A DNA stretch of 64,000 nt from Iamia sp963728655. GTDB taxonomy: Bacteria; Actinomycetota; Acidimicrobiia; Acidimicrobiales; Iamiaceae. The notes below the pieces were generated by a model. The model searched no databases, was not told the origin of the DNA, and saw only the letters and a list, made by a program, of their open reading frames with translations. The position numbers and the translations under genes are program-made. Shown one piece after another: positions 49,143 to 58,431 of this stretch (position 1 is its first letter; the number at the start of each line of letters is the position of its first letter). Location: positions 248,001 to 312,000 of the forward strand of contig CAVSLD010000001.1 in NCBI GenBank assembly GCA_963728655.1. Reading direction: 5' to 3'.

Positions 49143-51806
49143 TCAGCGGTGGCGGGCGAGGACGACGGCCTCGAAGAGGTCCGCGGTGCGGGGGGCCAGG
49201 CGGTCCCACGCCAGGGCCTCGCGCCGGACCAGGGCCGCCTCCCGGGCCGAGGCCAGGACGGCGGGGGTGAGGCCGTCGACGGCCTCGGCGACGGAGGTCG
49301 CGGTGTGGCCGGCGGGGATCCCGGCGTCGCCGAGGGCCTCGACCAGGTAGCCCCAGTCGCTGCGGAGCACGGGCAGGCCCAGGCCCACCGCGTCGGCCCC
49401 CGCCCCGGTGGCCAGCATCTCGCCGTCGGGGTCGAACACGAGGGCGAGCACGTCGCAGGTGGCCAGTCGGGTCGCGTAGGCGGCCGGGTCCACCATCCTG
49501 TAGGGCCGGGCGACCGAGATCCGGGGGTCGTCGGGCACGACGTCGCCCTCGCCCAGCGACCAGCACACCAGCTCCACGTCGTCGCGCCCGCTGGCGGCCA
49601 CGCCGTCGAGCACCTCCTGGACCAGCTTCTCGGCCCGGGGTGCGCCCACGACGCCGATGCGCAGGGGGGCGGGTCCCAGGCCCAGGCGCCGTTCGGCCTC
49701 GGCCCGGTCGGGCAGGCCGGCCTCGGCCCACAGCCCGCCGAAGTGGCCGTGGGGGATCACCTCGTGGAGGCAGTCGGGGGAGAAGGCGTAGCGCTCCCGC
49801 ATGCGGGCCTCGCCCCAGGCGCTGTGGTGGATGACCCCGCCCGCGGCCGCGGCCCACGCCGCGTAGATGGGGTCGAAGGCGTCGGCGTCCTTCTCGTGGG
49901 GGGTCAGGTTGTGGGCCGTCCACACCACCGGCACGTCGTGGTCGGCCAGCTCGGCGATGATCGCCTGGTGGGCGGCCAGGTCGTCGAAGGCCAGCCACTC
50001 GGGCCAGTGCAGGTGCAGCAGGTCGCAGGCCCGGAAGCGGGCCGGGCCGCCCGTCGCCCGCCAGCCCACCGGCGGGGGCCCCACCACGGCCCGGTCGGCC
50101 ATGGGCCCGTACAGGGCCCGGCTGTAGTGGTGGTCGGGCTCGGTCGACGCGACCCGGAGCAGGGGCGTGACCCGGGCCCGGTAGGAGAGCTCGGTCCCGG
50201 GGTCGAGGTCGATCTGGTGGACCCGGGCGATCTCCGTGGTCGCCGTGCGCCACTCGGACAGGCCGTCGACGGTGACGGCGGTGGTGGCGTGGCCGGTGGC
50301 GCACTGCCACTCGACCCGCAGGGGTCGCTCGGCCACCTCGGGGATCGCGAGGCTGACGGTGCGGGGGGCCCGGGCGAAGGCGAGGTGGTCGTCGAGCACC
50401 ACGGTGCGGCCCTCGACGGTGAGCCGGGCGGTCCGGGTGCCCTCCAGCGGGGGCCCGGGGTCGTCACCGTCGAGGCCCCGGCCCGAGACGGGGTAGCCGT
50501 CCCAGGTGGCGGTGAGCGAGCGGGGCCCGTGCTCGACCGACGTGGGCAGCCCGCCGGCCGTGTACCGGCTCAGCCCAGCGGTGACCAAGGGCGTCCACGT
50601 CGGGAGGTCGCGGTCGATGGGCACCTCCCACGTGCCCGGCTGGAACAGGGCCGGGAGGTAGTGGCTGCGGGTGATGCCCACGAAGGGCACCACCACGTCG
50701 ACCCCCGGGCTGCGGTGGGCCCAGGCCCCGGCCGGGCGGGCGTCCTCGAAGGGGACCCAGTGCTCCCCGTCCGGGTAGGCGTCGGCGACGGGGGCGGCGA
50801 CCAGGTCGGGGTCGGCCCTCTGCAGGGCGCCGGCGGCCCAGGCCACCTTCCCCAGCAGGTCGAAGGTGAGCTGGAGGCGCCGGGCCGGGCCCCGGTAGCC
50901 GTCCTGGTTGCGGTGGCGGTGGGCGGTGCTGACCCCGTCGGGGTCGAAGCCGGCCATCACCGTGTCGGCCGCGTCGGCCGCCCGGCGCAGCCACAGCGCG
51001 GCCCGGTCGGGGTCGTGGCCGTCGGCCACCGCGAGGGCGCCCAGCTCGAGGGTGAGGGCGGCGGCCAGGTCGCCGACCGAGCGGCCCCAGGCCACGGCCG
51101 AGCCGTCCCGGGCGCCGACGGTGGCCACCAGGTCGAGGGCCCGGCGCAGGCCGTCCTCCCAGACCGGGCCGATGCGCGGGGCCAGGGGCTGGCAGAAGAG
51201 CCAGACGTCGGCGGTGTAGATGTCGTAGCGGCCGACCCGGTCGTTGGAGTCGTCGAGCGCCCGCCGCGGGTTCTCGCCCAGCACCTCGGCCACCCGGGCG
51301 GTGAGCGCGTCGAGGCGGCTGGTGTCGTCGGTGAGGCCGAGGTCGAGGCGGCCCTGCTCGCAGCGCGACAGCACGGCGGCGTAGTTGCGGGGCAGCACGC
51401 CGGCGTCGAGCAGCTCCAGCCAGTCGGCGCTGTCGACCGCGACCTCCAGCTCGGCCCGCTGGGCGTCGTCGAGGTCGGCCACCAGCGGGTTGCCGGCGAA
51501 GGGCCCGGCCCGCAGGAGCGTCTCGGCGATGCGGTAGGAGAAGAAGGTGTGGGTCGAGGCGCCGTCGACCTCGCCCAGCAGGCGCACCAGCACGTCGTCG
51601 ATCGCCTCGCCCGCCACGTCGTTCACGCCCGCCTCGGCCAGGTGGGTGAGGGTGAAGCAGACGTCGGCCCGCACGTCGGCGCCCACCTCGTGGCCGGCGA
51701 AGGCGCGGGGCAGGCGCCAGCCCGGCAGGTGGTGGCCCTCGGCCGCCTCCAGGGTGGCGACGGTCCAGGCCGTGAGCCGGGCGGACAGCTCCGCCGCGGT
51801 GGTCAC
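49143..51806 (-). CDS. large two-part protein: toroid/sandwich N-terminus fused to a GT4-like glycosyltransferase
   Basis: 887 residues from a GTG. Residues 1-~540 look like an alpha/alpha-toroid followed by a beta-sandwich, the layout of heparinase-type lyases and unsaturated-glycoside hydrolases: RYDIYTADVWLFCQPLAPRIGPVWEDGLRRAL, STAHRHRNQDGYRGPARRLQ, then RSPGVDVVVPFVGITRSHYLP and RTVVLDDHLAFARAPRTVSLAIPEV. Residues ~547-887 are a GT-B glycosyltransferase: DLLHLHWPEW near 596, VVWTAHNLTPHE near 628, IGVVGAPRAEKLVQEVLDGV near 720, and FDPDGEMLATGAGADAVGLGLPVLRSDWGYL near 800 for nucleotide-sugar binding. GC3 stays coding across the join, so the fusion appears real. The combination suggests surface polysaccharide handling; exact functions are not assignable. 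Confidence 0.7.
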   Translation of the reverse strand: MTTAAELSARLTAWTVATLEAAEGHHLPGWRLPRAFAGHEVGADVRADVCFTLTHLAEAGVNDVAGEAIDDVLVRLLGEVDGASTHTFFSYRIAETLLRAGPFAGNPLVADLDDAQRAELEVAVDSADWLELLDAGVLPRNYAAVLSRCEQGRLDLGLTDDTSRLDALTARVAEVLGENPRRALDDSNDRVGRYDIYTADVWLFCQPLAPRIGPVWEDGLRRALDLVATVGARDGSAVAWGRSVGDLAAALTLELGALAVADGHDPDRAALWLRRAADAADTVMAGFDPDGVSTAHRHRNQDGYRGPARRLQLTFDLLGKVAWAAGALQRADPDLVAAPVADAYPDGEHWVPFEDARPAGAWAHRSPGVDVVVPFVGITRSHYLPALFQPGTWEVPIDRDLPTWTPLVTAGLSRYTAGGLPTSVEHGPRSLTATWDGYPVSGRGLDGDDPGPPLEGTRTARLTVEGRTVVLDDHLAFARAPRTVSLAIPEVAERPLRVEWQCATGHATTAVTVDGLSEWRTATTEIARVHQIDLDPGTELSYRARVTPLLRVASTEPDHHYSRALYGPMADRAVVGPPPVGWRATGGPARFRACDLLHLHWPEWLAFDDLAAHQAIIAELADHDVPVVWTAHNLTPHEKDADAFDPIYAAWAAAAGGVIHHSAWGEARMRERYAFSPDCLHEVIPHGHFGGLWAEAGLPDRAEAERRLGLGPAPLRIGVVGAPRAEKLVQEVLDGVAASGRDDVELVCWSLGEGDVVPDDPRISVARPYRMVDPAAYATRLATCDVLALVFDPDGEMLATGAGADAVGLGLPVLRSDWGYLVEALGDAGIPAGHTATSVAEAVDGLTPAVLASAREAALVRREALAWDRLAPRTADLFEAVVLARHR

Positions 51807-51870
51807 GGTCGGGCCGCCGGGACGCTCGGGTGGGAGGTGGGGGGCCGCCGGTGGTGCATCGGCGGGGAGG

Positions 51871-53355
51871 TTAGGAGAGCGGTGCGGGGCGCTCGGCCGC
51901 GACCGCACCGTGGACCCGGAACCTGGCCGCGGGGCCGTCGGCGCCGCCCTGCCAGCGCAGGCGGAGCCCGTCCGGGCCGTCGGCGACCGAGGCCGTGCCC
52001 CCTCCGAGGGCCTCGACGGTGGCGGCGGGCCCGGCCCGCAGGCGGTCGACGGTGAGCTCGCCGTCGGGTCCCGCGCCGCGCACGGCCACGACCACCGCCC
52101 CGGCGTCGGTGGCGAGGCGGACCTCGTGGCCGTCGGCGGTGGTGGTGCCGGCCTCGACCCAGGGCCGGGTGCCGGCGACGCCGGGCGAGTCGGGGCCCAC
52201 CGCGTCGGCCAGCCAGTCGAGGCGGCGGAGCTGGGGGTCGGGGATCTGGGCGTCGGTGCCCCGGGGGCCCACGTTGACCAGCAGGTTGCCGCCCTTGGCC
52301 ACGATGTCGAGGAACGACCACACCAGCTCGTCGCGCGGGAGGAAGTGGTCCTCGTCCGACGCCCGGTTGAACCCGAAGCTCTTGTCCAGGCCCCGGACGC
52401 ACTCCCACGCCTCGTGGTCGATGTCGGGCCGGACCGTGTACTCCGGGCTGCGCACGTCGTAGATCGGTGGCCGGGGCGGCACGATCCCCCGGTGCCGGGC
52501 CGCGCTGCGCCTGGCGCTGAGGTCGATGGCCCGGCGCGCCGGGGCCGAGGTCACCGCGGGCCAGGCCCGGGAACGGGGCAGGAAGCGGTCGTTGACCACG
52601 CCGTCGGGCACCGCCCGCCGGTAGTGCAGGACCAGGTCGCGGAGGTGGCGCACGTCACCTGGCCACATGATGTCGCCCCACAGCACGTCGGGCCGGTAGC
52701 GGGCGATGAGCTCGCGCACCTGGGCATCCGCGTAGGCGGGGTAGTCGCCACCGGGCAGGGCGGCCAGCAGGTCGCTGAACTGGCCGATGGGGTGGTCCTC
52801 GAAGGTCCAGTCCAGGCCGCCGGAGTAGTAGACGCCGAAGCGCAGGCCCTCACCCCGCACGGCCTCGGCCAGCTCGCCCACCACGTCGCGGCCCGTGGTC
52901 CAGCCGTCGACGTGCGGGTTGCGGACCTCGGAGGGCCACAGGCAGAAGCCGTCGTGGTGCTTGGTGACGAGCACGACGTAGCGGGCCCCGGTGGCGCGGA
53001 AGCGGCGGGCCCAGTCGGTGGGGTCCCAGGTCTCCAGGCCGGCGCGGAAGTCGTCCGCGAAGGAGGCGTAGTCGCGGCCGGGGTGGACCTCGCGGTGGTG
53101 GGCCGAGACGGGGCTGTCGGGGAACCGCAGGGAGTTCTGGTACCACTCCGTGTAGGGCGCCGAGGCCATGGGGTGGGGCGCGCCCGACGCCATGAGGTCG
53201 CCGATCTCGACGTCGACCGGCGCCCAGCCGGGCACCGACGCCGGCGTCCAGTGCACGAAGATCCCCAGCTTGGCGTCGCGCCACCAGGCGGGGACGGCGG
53301 GCCCGCCCCGCGCCGAGACCTGGCGCCGCCGGGGACCGCCGGCCCTGGTGGTCAT
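51871..53355 (-). CDS. GH29 alpha-L-fucosidase
   Basis: 494 residues, no signal peptide. WWRDAKLGIFVHWTPASVPGWAPV near residues 21-44, YVVLVTKHHDGFCLWPS near 120-136, and LRFGVYYSGGLDWTF near 162-176 are the family's substrate-pocket strands; RPDVLWGDIMWPGD near 221-234 carries the nucleophile Asp. SFGFNRASDEDHFL and VAKGGNLLVNVGPRGTD near 340-375 complete the barrel, and a beta-sandwich C-terminus follows (DGELTVDRLRAGPAATVEALGG). It would release alpha-L-fucose from oligosaccharides in the cytoplasm. Its ATG overlaps the upstream serine-hydrolase stop (ATGA). Confidence 0.9.
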   Translation of the reverse strand: MTTRAGGPRRRQVSARGGPAVPAWWRDAKLGIFVHWTPASVPGWAPVDVEIGDLMASGAPHPMASAPYTEWYQNSLRFPDSPVSAHHREVHPGRDYASFADDFRAGLETWDPTDWARRFRATGARYVVLVTKHHDGFCLWPSEVRNPHVDGWTTGRDVVGELAEAVRGEGLRFGVYYSGGLDWTFEDHPIGQFSDLLAALPGGDYPAYADAQVRELIARYRPDVLWGDIMWPGDVRHLRDLVLHYRRAVPDGVVNDRFLPRSRAWPAVTSAPARRAIDLSARRSAARHRGIVPPRPPIYDVRSPEYTVRPDIDHEAWECVRGLDKSFGFNRASDEDHFLPRDELVWSFLDIVAKGGNLLVNVGPRGTDAQIPDPQLRRLDWLADAVGPDSPGVAGTRPWVEAGTTTADGHEVRLATDAGAVVVAVRGAGPDGELTVDRLRAGPAATVEALGGGTASVADGPDGLRLRWQGGADGPAARFRVHGAVAAERPAPLS

Positions 53356-54608
53356 CCGACCAACGCCTGGGACACGAGCTGGGACAGGTCGCTGCGGATC
53401 GGGTGGGTGCTCGACGGCAGCAGCTGGGTGAGGAACACCGCGGTGACGTCCTCGACGGGGTCGACCCAGAACGAGGTGCTGGCCGCCCCTCCCCACGTGT
53501 AGGTGCCGGGTGAGCCCAGGACCTTGTTGGCGACGGGATCCCGGGTGACGGCGACGCCGAGGCCGAAGCCCACGCCGTCGTAGGTCGTCTCCGCGAAGAG
53601 CGGGCGCCCGTACTGCTCGAGGTCCACGCCGCCGGGCAGGTGGTTCTGGGTCATGTACCGCACGGTGCGATCCGAGAGGAGGCGGACCCCGTCGGCCTCG
53701 CCGCCCCGCCGCAGCACGTCGGCGAAGCGCAGGTAGTCCGCGGCGGTCGACACCAGGCCCCCACCGCCGGAGAGGAAGCTGGGGGTGCCCTTGGCCACCG
53801 GGCCGATCTCGTCGAAGCGGGTGGCCCGCCCGTCCTTCCCCGGGACGTAGAGCCCGGCCAGCCGGTGGCGCTGGTCCTCGGGGAGGCCGAACCGGGTGTC
53901 GACCATGCCGAGGGGCTCGAGGATGCGCTCGGCCAGGAACGTGTCGAGGCTCTGGCCGGAGATCACCTCGACCAGGTGGCCCAGCACGTCGGTGGCCACC
54001 GAGTACACCCACTCGGAGCCCGGTTGGTACAGCAGGGGGAGCGACGTCCACGTCTCGCACGCCTGGGCCAGGTCGACGCCCGCGGGCCAGCCGAAGTCGT
54101 AGCCGTGGTCCCGGTAGAGGGCGTCGACCGGGTCGGCCCGGTGGAAGCCGTAGGTGAGCCCTGCGGTGTGGGTGAGCAGGTGCCAGACCCGGACCGGCTC
54201 GACGGCCGGCTCGGTCTCGATCCCGGTGCCGGAGCCGGACCGGTAGACGTGGAGGTCCTCGAAGCACGGGATCCACCGGCACACCGGGTCCTTCAGGGCG
54301 AAGCGGCCCTCCTCGTAGAGCATCATCGCCGCCACCGAGGTGACCGGCTTGGTCATCGAGTAGATGCGGAAGATCGTGTCGTCGGTGACCGGCAGGCCCG
54401 CCTCGGCGTCGCGGTGGCCGGCCCGGGCCACGTGGGCCAGGCGACCGTGGCGGGTCAGGGCGAAGAGCCACCCCGCCAGCCGCCCGTCGTCGACGTAGCG
54501 GGCGAAGTGCTGGTCGATGCGGGCGAGGCGCTCGGCGTCGAGGCCGACCTCGCCCGGCTCGACCTCCACGTCGAGGGCGGCCGCGGGGTTCTCCGTCGTC
54601 GTGGTCAC
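53352..54608 (-). CDS. serine hydrolase of the class C beta-lactamase/esterase family
   Basis: 418 residues, cytoplasmic. The catalytic SxxK is SMTKPVTSVAAMMLYEEG near residues 85-100, the YxN-type position is YSVATDVLGHLVEVISG near 198-214, and HTAGLTYGFH near 145-155 belongs to the same fold. The C-terminal KTG equivalent is around TYTWGGAASTSFWVDP near 370. These EstB-like enzymes hydrolyse esters or D-amino-acid peptides; true beta-lactamase activity is unlikely without export. Translationally coupled to the GH29 gene, so a role in deacylating fucosylated substrates is possible (inference). Confidence 0.88.
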   Translation of the reverse strand: MTTTTENPAAALDVEVEPGEVGLDAERLARIDQHFARYVDDGRLAGWLFALTRHGRLAHVARAGHRDAEAGLPVTDDTIFRIYSMTKPVTSVAAMMLYEEGRFALKDPVCRWIPCFEDLHVYRSGSGTGIETEPAVEPVRVWHLLTHTAGLTYGFHRADPVDALYRDHGYDFGWPAGVDLAQACETWTSLPLLYQPGSEWVYSVATDVLGHLVEVISGQSLDTFLAERILEPLGMVDTRFGLPEDQRHRLAGLYVPGKDGRATRFDEIGPVAKGTPSFLSGGGGLVSTAADYLRFADVLRRGGEADGVRLLSDRTVRYMTQNHLPGGVDLEQYGRPLFAETTYDGVGFGLGVAVTRDPVANKVLGSPGTYTWGGAASTSFWVDPVEDVTAVFLTQLLPSSTHPIRSDLSQLVSQALVG

Positions 54609-54670
54609 GGGGCCGCACCGTAGGGCGGGGCCGCCCCCTCCCGCCGGGGTCGGGTCGGCCCGGCCGGCCC

Positions 54671-55771
54671 TCAGCCCTCGTCGGTCTCCAGGGTGGCCAC
54701 GCCGGGGCCGGCCTCGGCCACGACCTCCTCCAGGGTGCTGATCCCGGCGGGGTCGTCCTTGAGGAAGGCGTCGAAGAAGTCGAGCGTGGCGAGGGTGGCC
54801 ACCGTCGAGGTCGGGTCGGCCAGCCCGGTGACGTAGGGCGGGATGTGCTCACCGCCGACGAGGGTGACCAGCCACCACGGTGGGCCGACCTCCTCGGCCA
54901 CCGCCGCGGCCCGGTCGTAGGGGACGGTGCCGTCGGCGTCGCCGTGGACGATGAGCAGGGGCGGGCCGTCCTCGACCGCCGGTCCTCCCTCGGGGTCGTC
55001 CGGTCCGCCCAGCCCCGGGACGTAGGACCCGGCCCACTCGGCCACCGCGTCGATGCGCTCGTCACGGCAGCACGGGTTGTAGCCGGCGCCGAGCGAGGTG
55101 AACCCGCCCAGGGAGTGCCCGGAGATGCCGACGCGCTCGGGGTCGACGGTCCCGGCCAGCGGGTCGCCGTCAGGACGGTCGAGGGCCCAGTCGATCAGGA
55201 CCGACACGTCGTCGGGCTGGTTCGCCAGGTCCGGGGCCTGCGGCCCGGCCGGGGAGCCGGCGGCGGAGAGGGGGTAGGTCGGGGCGACCACCACGTAGCC
55301 GGCCGACGCCCACACCCGCAGGGTGGCGGCGTAGGCCGGGCCGGTGCCGCCCAGCCCGTGGGAGAACACGACCAGGGGCCAGGGCCCCGGCTCGGCCGGG
55401 GCGTCGGCGGTGGCCTCGCCGTCGCCGGGGTCGCCCTCGGCGGGGTAGAGGACGAGCACCGGCAGGGTCCGCTCCGGCAGCTCCTCCTGGGCCCCCTGGG
55501 CGGGGGTGGTGCGGGTGTCGTCGACGACGGTGTCCTCGACCGACCCGACCGCGTAGGTGCCCGGCTCGGCCGGCGGCGGCGGGGCCGGGGCGGTGGTCGT
55601 GGTGGTGCCGGCCTCGGTGGTCGGCGCGGCCGTGGTGGTGGTGCCTGCGGTGGTGTCGTCGTCGTCCCCGCTGCACCCCGCCACCAGCAGCAGGGCGGCG
55701 GCCACGACCGCCGCGACCCGGGCTCGACGGCAGGGGGAGGAGGTGGTCCGGGGCAGGGGGGCGGGGGGCAC
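54671..55771 (-). CDS. alpha/beta-hydrolase lipoprotein (PAF-acetylhydrolase/dienelactone-hydrolase-like)
   Basis: 366 residues. Signal peptide with lipobox LVAGC near residues 29-33, then a very Thr-rich stretch (about 35-70) likely acting as a cell-wall spacer. The catalytic domain has VVFSHGLGGTGPAYA near 143-157, GISGHSLGGFTSLGAG near 220-235 (nucleophile Ser) and LIVHGDADGTVPYDRA near 282-297 (acid), with the His in GGEHIPPY near 318. A TAGGGT -10 box six bases before the GTG at 55771 predicts a leaderless transcript. Divergent from the flavoprotein. Substrate unknown; probably an exported esterase or lipase. Confidence 0.83.
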   Translation of the reverse strand: MPPAPLPRTTSSPCRRARVAAVVAAALLLVAGCSGDDDDTTAGTTTTAAPTTEAGTTTTTAPAPPPPAEPGTYAVGSVEDTVVDDTRTTPAQGAQEELPERTLPVLVLYPAEGDPGDGEATADAPAEPGPWPLVVFSHGLGGTGPAYAATLRVWASAGYVVVAPTYPLSAAGSPAGPQAPDLANQPDDVSVLIDWALDRPDGDPLAGTVDPERVGISGHSLGGFTSLGAGYNPCCRDERIDAVAEWAGSYVPGLGGPDDPEGGPAVEDGPPLLIVHGDADGTVPYDRAAAVAEEVGPPWWLVTLVGGEHIPPYVTGLADPTSTVATLATLDFFDAFLKDDPAGISTLEEVVAEAGPGVATLETDEG

Positions 55772-55848
55772 CGCCGCACCCTAGGGGTGCCCCGGGCCGG
55801 CGGGACGGCGGCGTGGGAGCATCTGCACCCCGAGCCGAGGAGAGCACC

Positions 55849-57243
55849 GTGGCCCCCACGACCGACGCCAGCCCGCCCGCCACCGACACCGTCGACGTCG
55901 TCGTCCTGGGGCTCGGTCCTGGTGGCGAGGACGTGGCCGGCTCCCTGGCCGAGGCCGGCCTGTCGGTGGTCGGGATCGATGCCGGCCTGGTCGGCGGCGA
56001 GTGCCCCTACTGGGGCTGCATCCCCTCCAAGATGATGGTCCGGGCCGCCGACCTGCTGGCCGAGGCCCGGCGGGTGCCGGGCATGGCCGGCGAGGCCACC
56101 GTCACCCCCGACTGGGCGCCCGTCGCGGCCCGCATCCGCGAGGAGGCCACCGACGACTGGGACGACACCGTGGCGGTGGAGCGCTTCGAGGACAAGGGCG
56201 GCCGCTTCGTGCGGGGTCGGGGTCGGATGGTGGCCCCCGACCGCGTCGAGGTCGACGGCCAGGTGTTCGCGGCGACCCGGGCGGTGGTGCTGGCCACGGG
56301 CTCGTCGGCGTCGGTCCCGCCCATCGACGGGCTGGCCGACGCCCCCCACTGGACCAACCACGAGGCCATCGAGACCACCGAGGTGCCGGAGCGCCTCATC
56401 GTGCTGGGGGCGGGCGCCGTGGGCGCCGAGCTGGCCCAGGTGTTCGCCCGCTTCGGCAGCGAGGTCACCGTCGTGGAGGCGGCCGACCACGTGGTGCCCA
56501 ACGAGGAGCCCGAGGCCGGGACGGTGCTGGCCGAGGCCTTCGCGGCCGACGGGATCACCTGCGTCACAGGGGTGGGCGCCGAGCGGGTCGACCACGACGC
56601 CGACGGCATCCGCGTCACCCTGGCCGACGGCCGGGTGGTCGCGGCCGACCGCCTGCTGGTGGCCACCGGGCGCCGGGTCGACCCCGGGGCGGTGGGGGCC
56701 GACGTGGTCGGCGTCGACCCCCACGGGCGCTCGGTCCCCGTCGACGCCCACATGCGGGTGGCCGACGGCGTGTGGGCGGTGGGCGACGTCACCGGCGAGG
56801 GCGCCTTCACCCACGTGGCCGTGCACCAGGCCGGCATCGCGGTGGCCGACATCCTCGGGCAGGACCACCCCCCGGCCGACTACAAGGCCCTGCCCCGGGT
56901 GACCTTCACCGACCCCGAGGTCGGGTCGGTCGGGATGACCGAGGCGGCCGCCCGCGATGCGGGGCTGGCGGTGGCCGTCGGGTCCACCGAGGTGCCCACC
57001 ACGGCCCGCGGGTGGCTGCACGGGGTGGGCAACGCCGGGTTCATCAAGCTGGTGGCCGACACCGACCGGGGCGTGCTGGTCGGGGCCACCTCGGTCGGCC
57101 CCTGCGGGGGCGAGGTGCTGGGGCTCCTGGCCCTCGCCGTCCACGCCGAGGTCCCCCTCGCCACCCTCCGCACCATGATCTACGCCTACCCCACGTTCCA
57201 CCGCGGCGTGCAGGACGCCCTCACCGACCTCGACGACGGCTGA
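55849..57243 (+). CDS. FAD-dependent disulfide reductase (dihydrolipoamide dehydrogenase/mercuric reductase family)
   Basis: 464 residues. FAD-binding VVVLGLGPGGEDVAGSLAEAG near residues 18-38, redox pair GGECPYWGCIPSKMM near 46-60 (CxxxxC), NAD(P)-binding LIVLGAGAVGAELAQVFARFG near 183-203, FAD-binding VWAVGDVTGEG near 305-315, and a dimer domain ending AYPTFHRGVQDAL with the active-site His-Glu region degraded (HRGVQDA in place of the lipoamide dehydrogenase HPTLSE). It is therefore probably not lipoamide dehydrogenase proper; a mycothione-reductase-like or other NAD(P)H oxidoreductase role is open. GTG at 55849 follows GAGGAGAG. Confidence 0.85.
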   Translation: MAPTTDASPPATDTVDVVVLGLGPGGEDVAGSLAEAGLSVVGIDAGLVGGECPYWGCIPSKMMVRAADLLAEARRVPGMAGEATVTPDWAPVAARIREEATDDWDDTVAVERFEDKGGRFVRGRGRMVAPDRVEVDGQVFAATRAVVLATGSSASVPPIDGLADAPHWTNHEAIETTEVPERLIVLGAGAVGAELAQVFARFGSEVTVVEAADHVVPNEEPEAGTVLAEAFAADGITCVTGVGAERVDHDADGIRVTLADGRVVAADRLLVATGRRVDPGAVGADVVGVDPHGRSVPVDAHMRVADGVWAVGDVTGEGAFTHVAVHQAGIAVADILGQDHPPADYKALPRVTFTDPEVGSVGMTEAAARDAGLAVAVGSTEVPTTARGWLHGVGNAGFIKLVADTDRGVLVGATSVGPCGGEVLGLLALAVHAEVPLATLRTMIYAYPTFHRGVQDALTDLDDG

Positions 57244-57318
57244 GGTCGAGGCCGGTCGACCCGGGCCGTGTCCGATCCGTCCAAGACCGCTCCCGGGGAC
57301 GGGCGTACCGTGCGCCGC

Positions 57319-57721
57319 ATGCCCCCCACCTGTGACGCCATCGGCCTGGTCGCCTCCGACATGGCCGCCACCCTCGCCTTCTACCGCCTCCTCGGGCTGG
57401 ACATCCCGGCCGAGGCCGACGCCGCGCCCCACGCCGAGGTCGACCTCGGCGGTGGGGTGCGGCTCATGGTCGACACCGAGGACACGATCCGGTCGTTCCA
57501 CCCCGACTGGTCCCCGTCGTCCGGCGACCCCCGGGCCGCCCTGGCCTTCCGCTGCGCGGACCCGGCCGAGGTCGACGCCACCCACGCCGCGGTCGTGGCC
57601 GCCGGGCACCGCAGCACCCTCGACCCCTGGGACGCGCCGTGGGGCCAGCGCTACGCCAGCGTGGCCGACCCCGACGGCGGGGCCGTCGACCTCTACGCCC
57701 GCGCTGCCCGCCGCGGGCTGA
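57319..57721 (+). CDS. VOC-family protein (bleomycin-resistance/glyoxalase fold), stop displaced by one base
   Basis: About 133 residues. Begins CDAIGLVASDMAATLAFYRLLGLDIP, continues VRLMVDTEDTIRSFHPDW and ALAFRCADPAEVDATHAAVVAAGHRS, and ends YASVADPDGGAVDLYARAARRG. This is a single glyoxalase/bleomycin-resistance-like module, probably dimeric, with unknown ligand. In the raw sequence the frame runs on past the natural end; removing one G from 57715-57717 brings in TGA at 57719-57721 directly after ARAARRG. TACCGT at 57306-57311 lies seven bases before the ATG, a leaderless start. Confidence 0.75.
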
Positions 57722-58398
57722 GCGCCGAGCACCTCGCCCAGCGGGACGCCGGCCAGGGCCCGCACCTCGCGGGCCAGGTGGGGCTGGTCGGCGTAGCCGG
57801 TGGTCGCGGCCACCGTCGCCGGTGGCACCCCGGTGCGGGCCAGGTCGAGGGCCCGGCCCAGGCGCAGCACGCGGCCCAGCACCTTGGGCCCGTAGCCGAA
57901 CGAGGCCAGCGCCCGGCGGTGGAGCTGGCGGGCGCTGAGGCCGACGCGGTCGGCCACCGCGGCCACGGGGTCACCGGCCTCGAGGCGGATGGCGACCTCG
58001 GCCACGAGCGGGTCGGGCCCGTCGCCGGCCCGTCGCCGGACCGCCACCTCCGCCTCCAGCGCGTCGGCCGGGTCCGCCCCGGCGGCGACGGCGTGGCCCA
58101 CGCGGTCGACGGCGTCGGTCCCCCACAGGTCCTCCAACGGGACCCGTCGGCCGGTCACCGCCGCGGCGGGCGCCCCCAGGAGGTGGGGGAGGAGGCCGGG
58201 GGCGAACCGCAGCCCGGTGCAGGCGGTGCCGCGAGGCACCTCCGACACGTGGGCCACCTCGTCGGGACCGGCGACCACGGCCCGGTCGCCCAACCAGAGG
58301 AGGTCCATGCACCCGTCGGGGAGCACGCGCTGGGCGCCGCTGGCGACCGACGTCCACACCACGACCCCGGCCAGGCGGGAGGCATGCTCCTCGTACAC
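57693..58398 (-). CDS. AraC-family transcriptional regulator
   Basis: About 234 residues from a GTG. The N-terminal half (GVVVWTSVASGAQRVLPDGCMDLLWLGDRAVVAGPD...) resembles the DUF6597-type sensor of actinobacterial AraC proteins; the C-terminal domain carries two HTHs, AVADRVGLSARQLHRRALASFGYGPKVLGRVLRLGRAL near 150-187 and PPATVAATTGYADQPHLAREVRALAGVPLGEVLG near 195-228. The raw frame misses its stop; deleting one base of 57715-57717 gives ...GAQPRRAARA and TAG at 57693-57695. Convergent and overlapping with the VOC gene by about 29 bases. Its target may be that VOC gene (inference). Confidence 0.83.
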
Positions 58399-58431
58399 GG
58401 CCCCAGCCTGCCCCGGCGTGCGGGGACCGAT

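Noticed and set aside
49149..52055. A 968-codon plus-strand open frame
   Set aside because: Antisense shadow of the glycosyltransferase fusion; Gly/Val-rich with no motif. High GC removes stop codons from antisense frames.
53352..54608. A beta-lactamase resistance gene
   Set aside because: The SxxK fold is shared by many esterases; there is no signal peptide and it is coupled to a fucosidase gene.
51871..55065. A 1064-codon minus-strand frame that would fuse GH29 to upstream sequence
   Set aside because: Only the GH29 part (to 53355) has protein-like composition; upstream it is an out-of-frame shadow of the serine hydrolase and the lipoprotein hydrolase.
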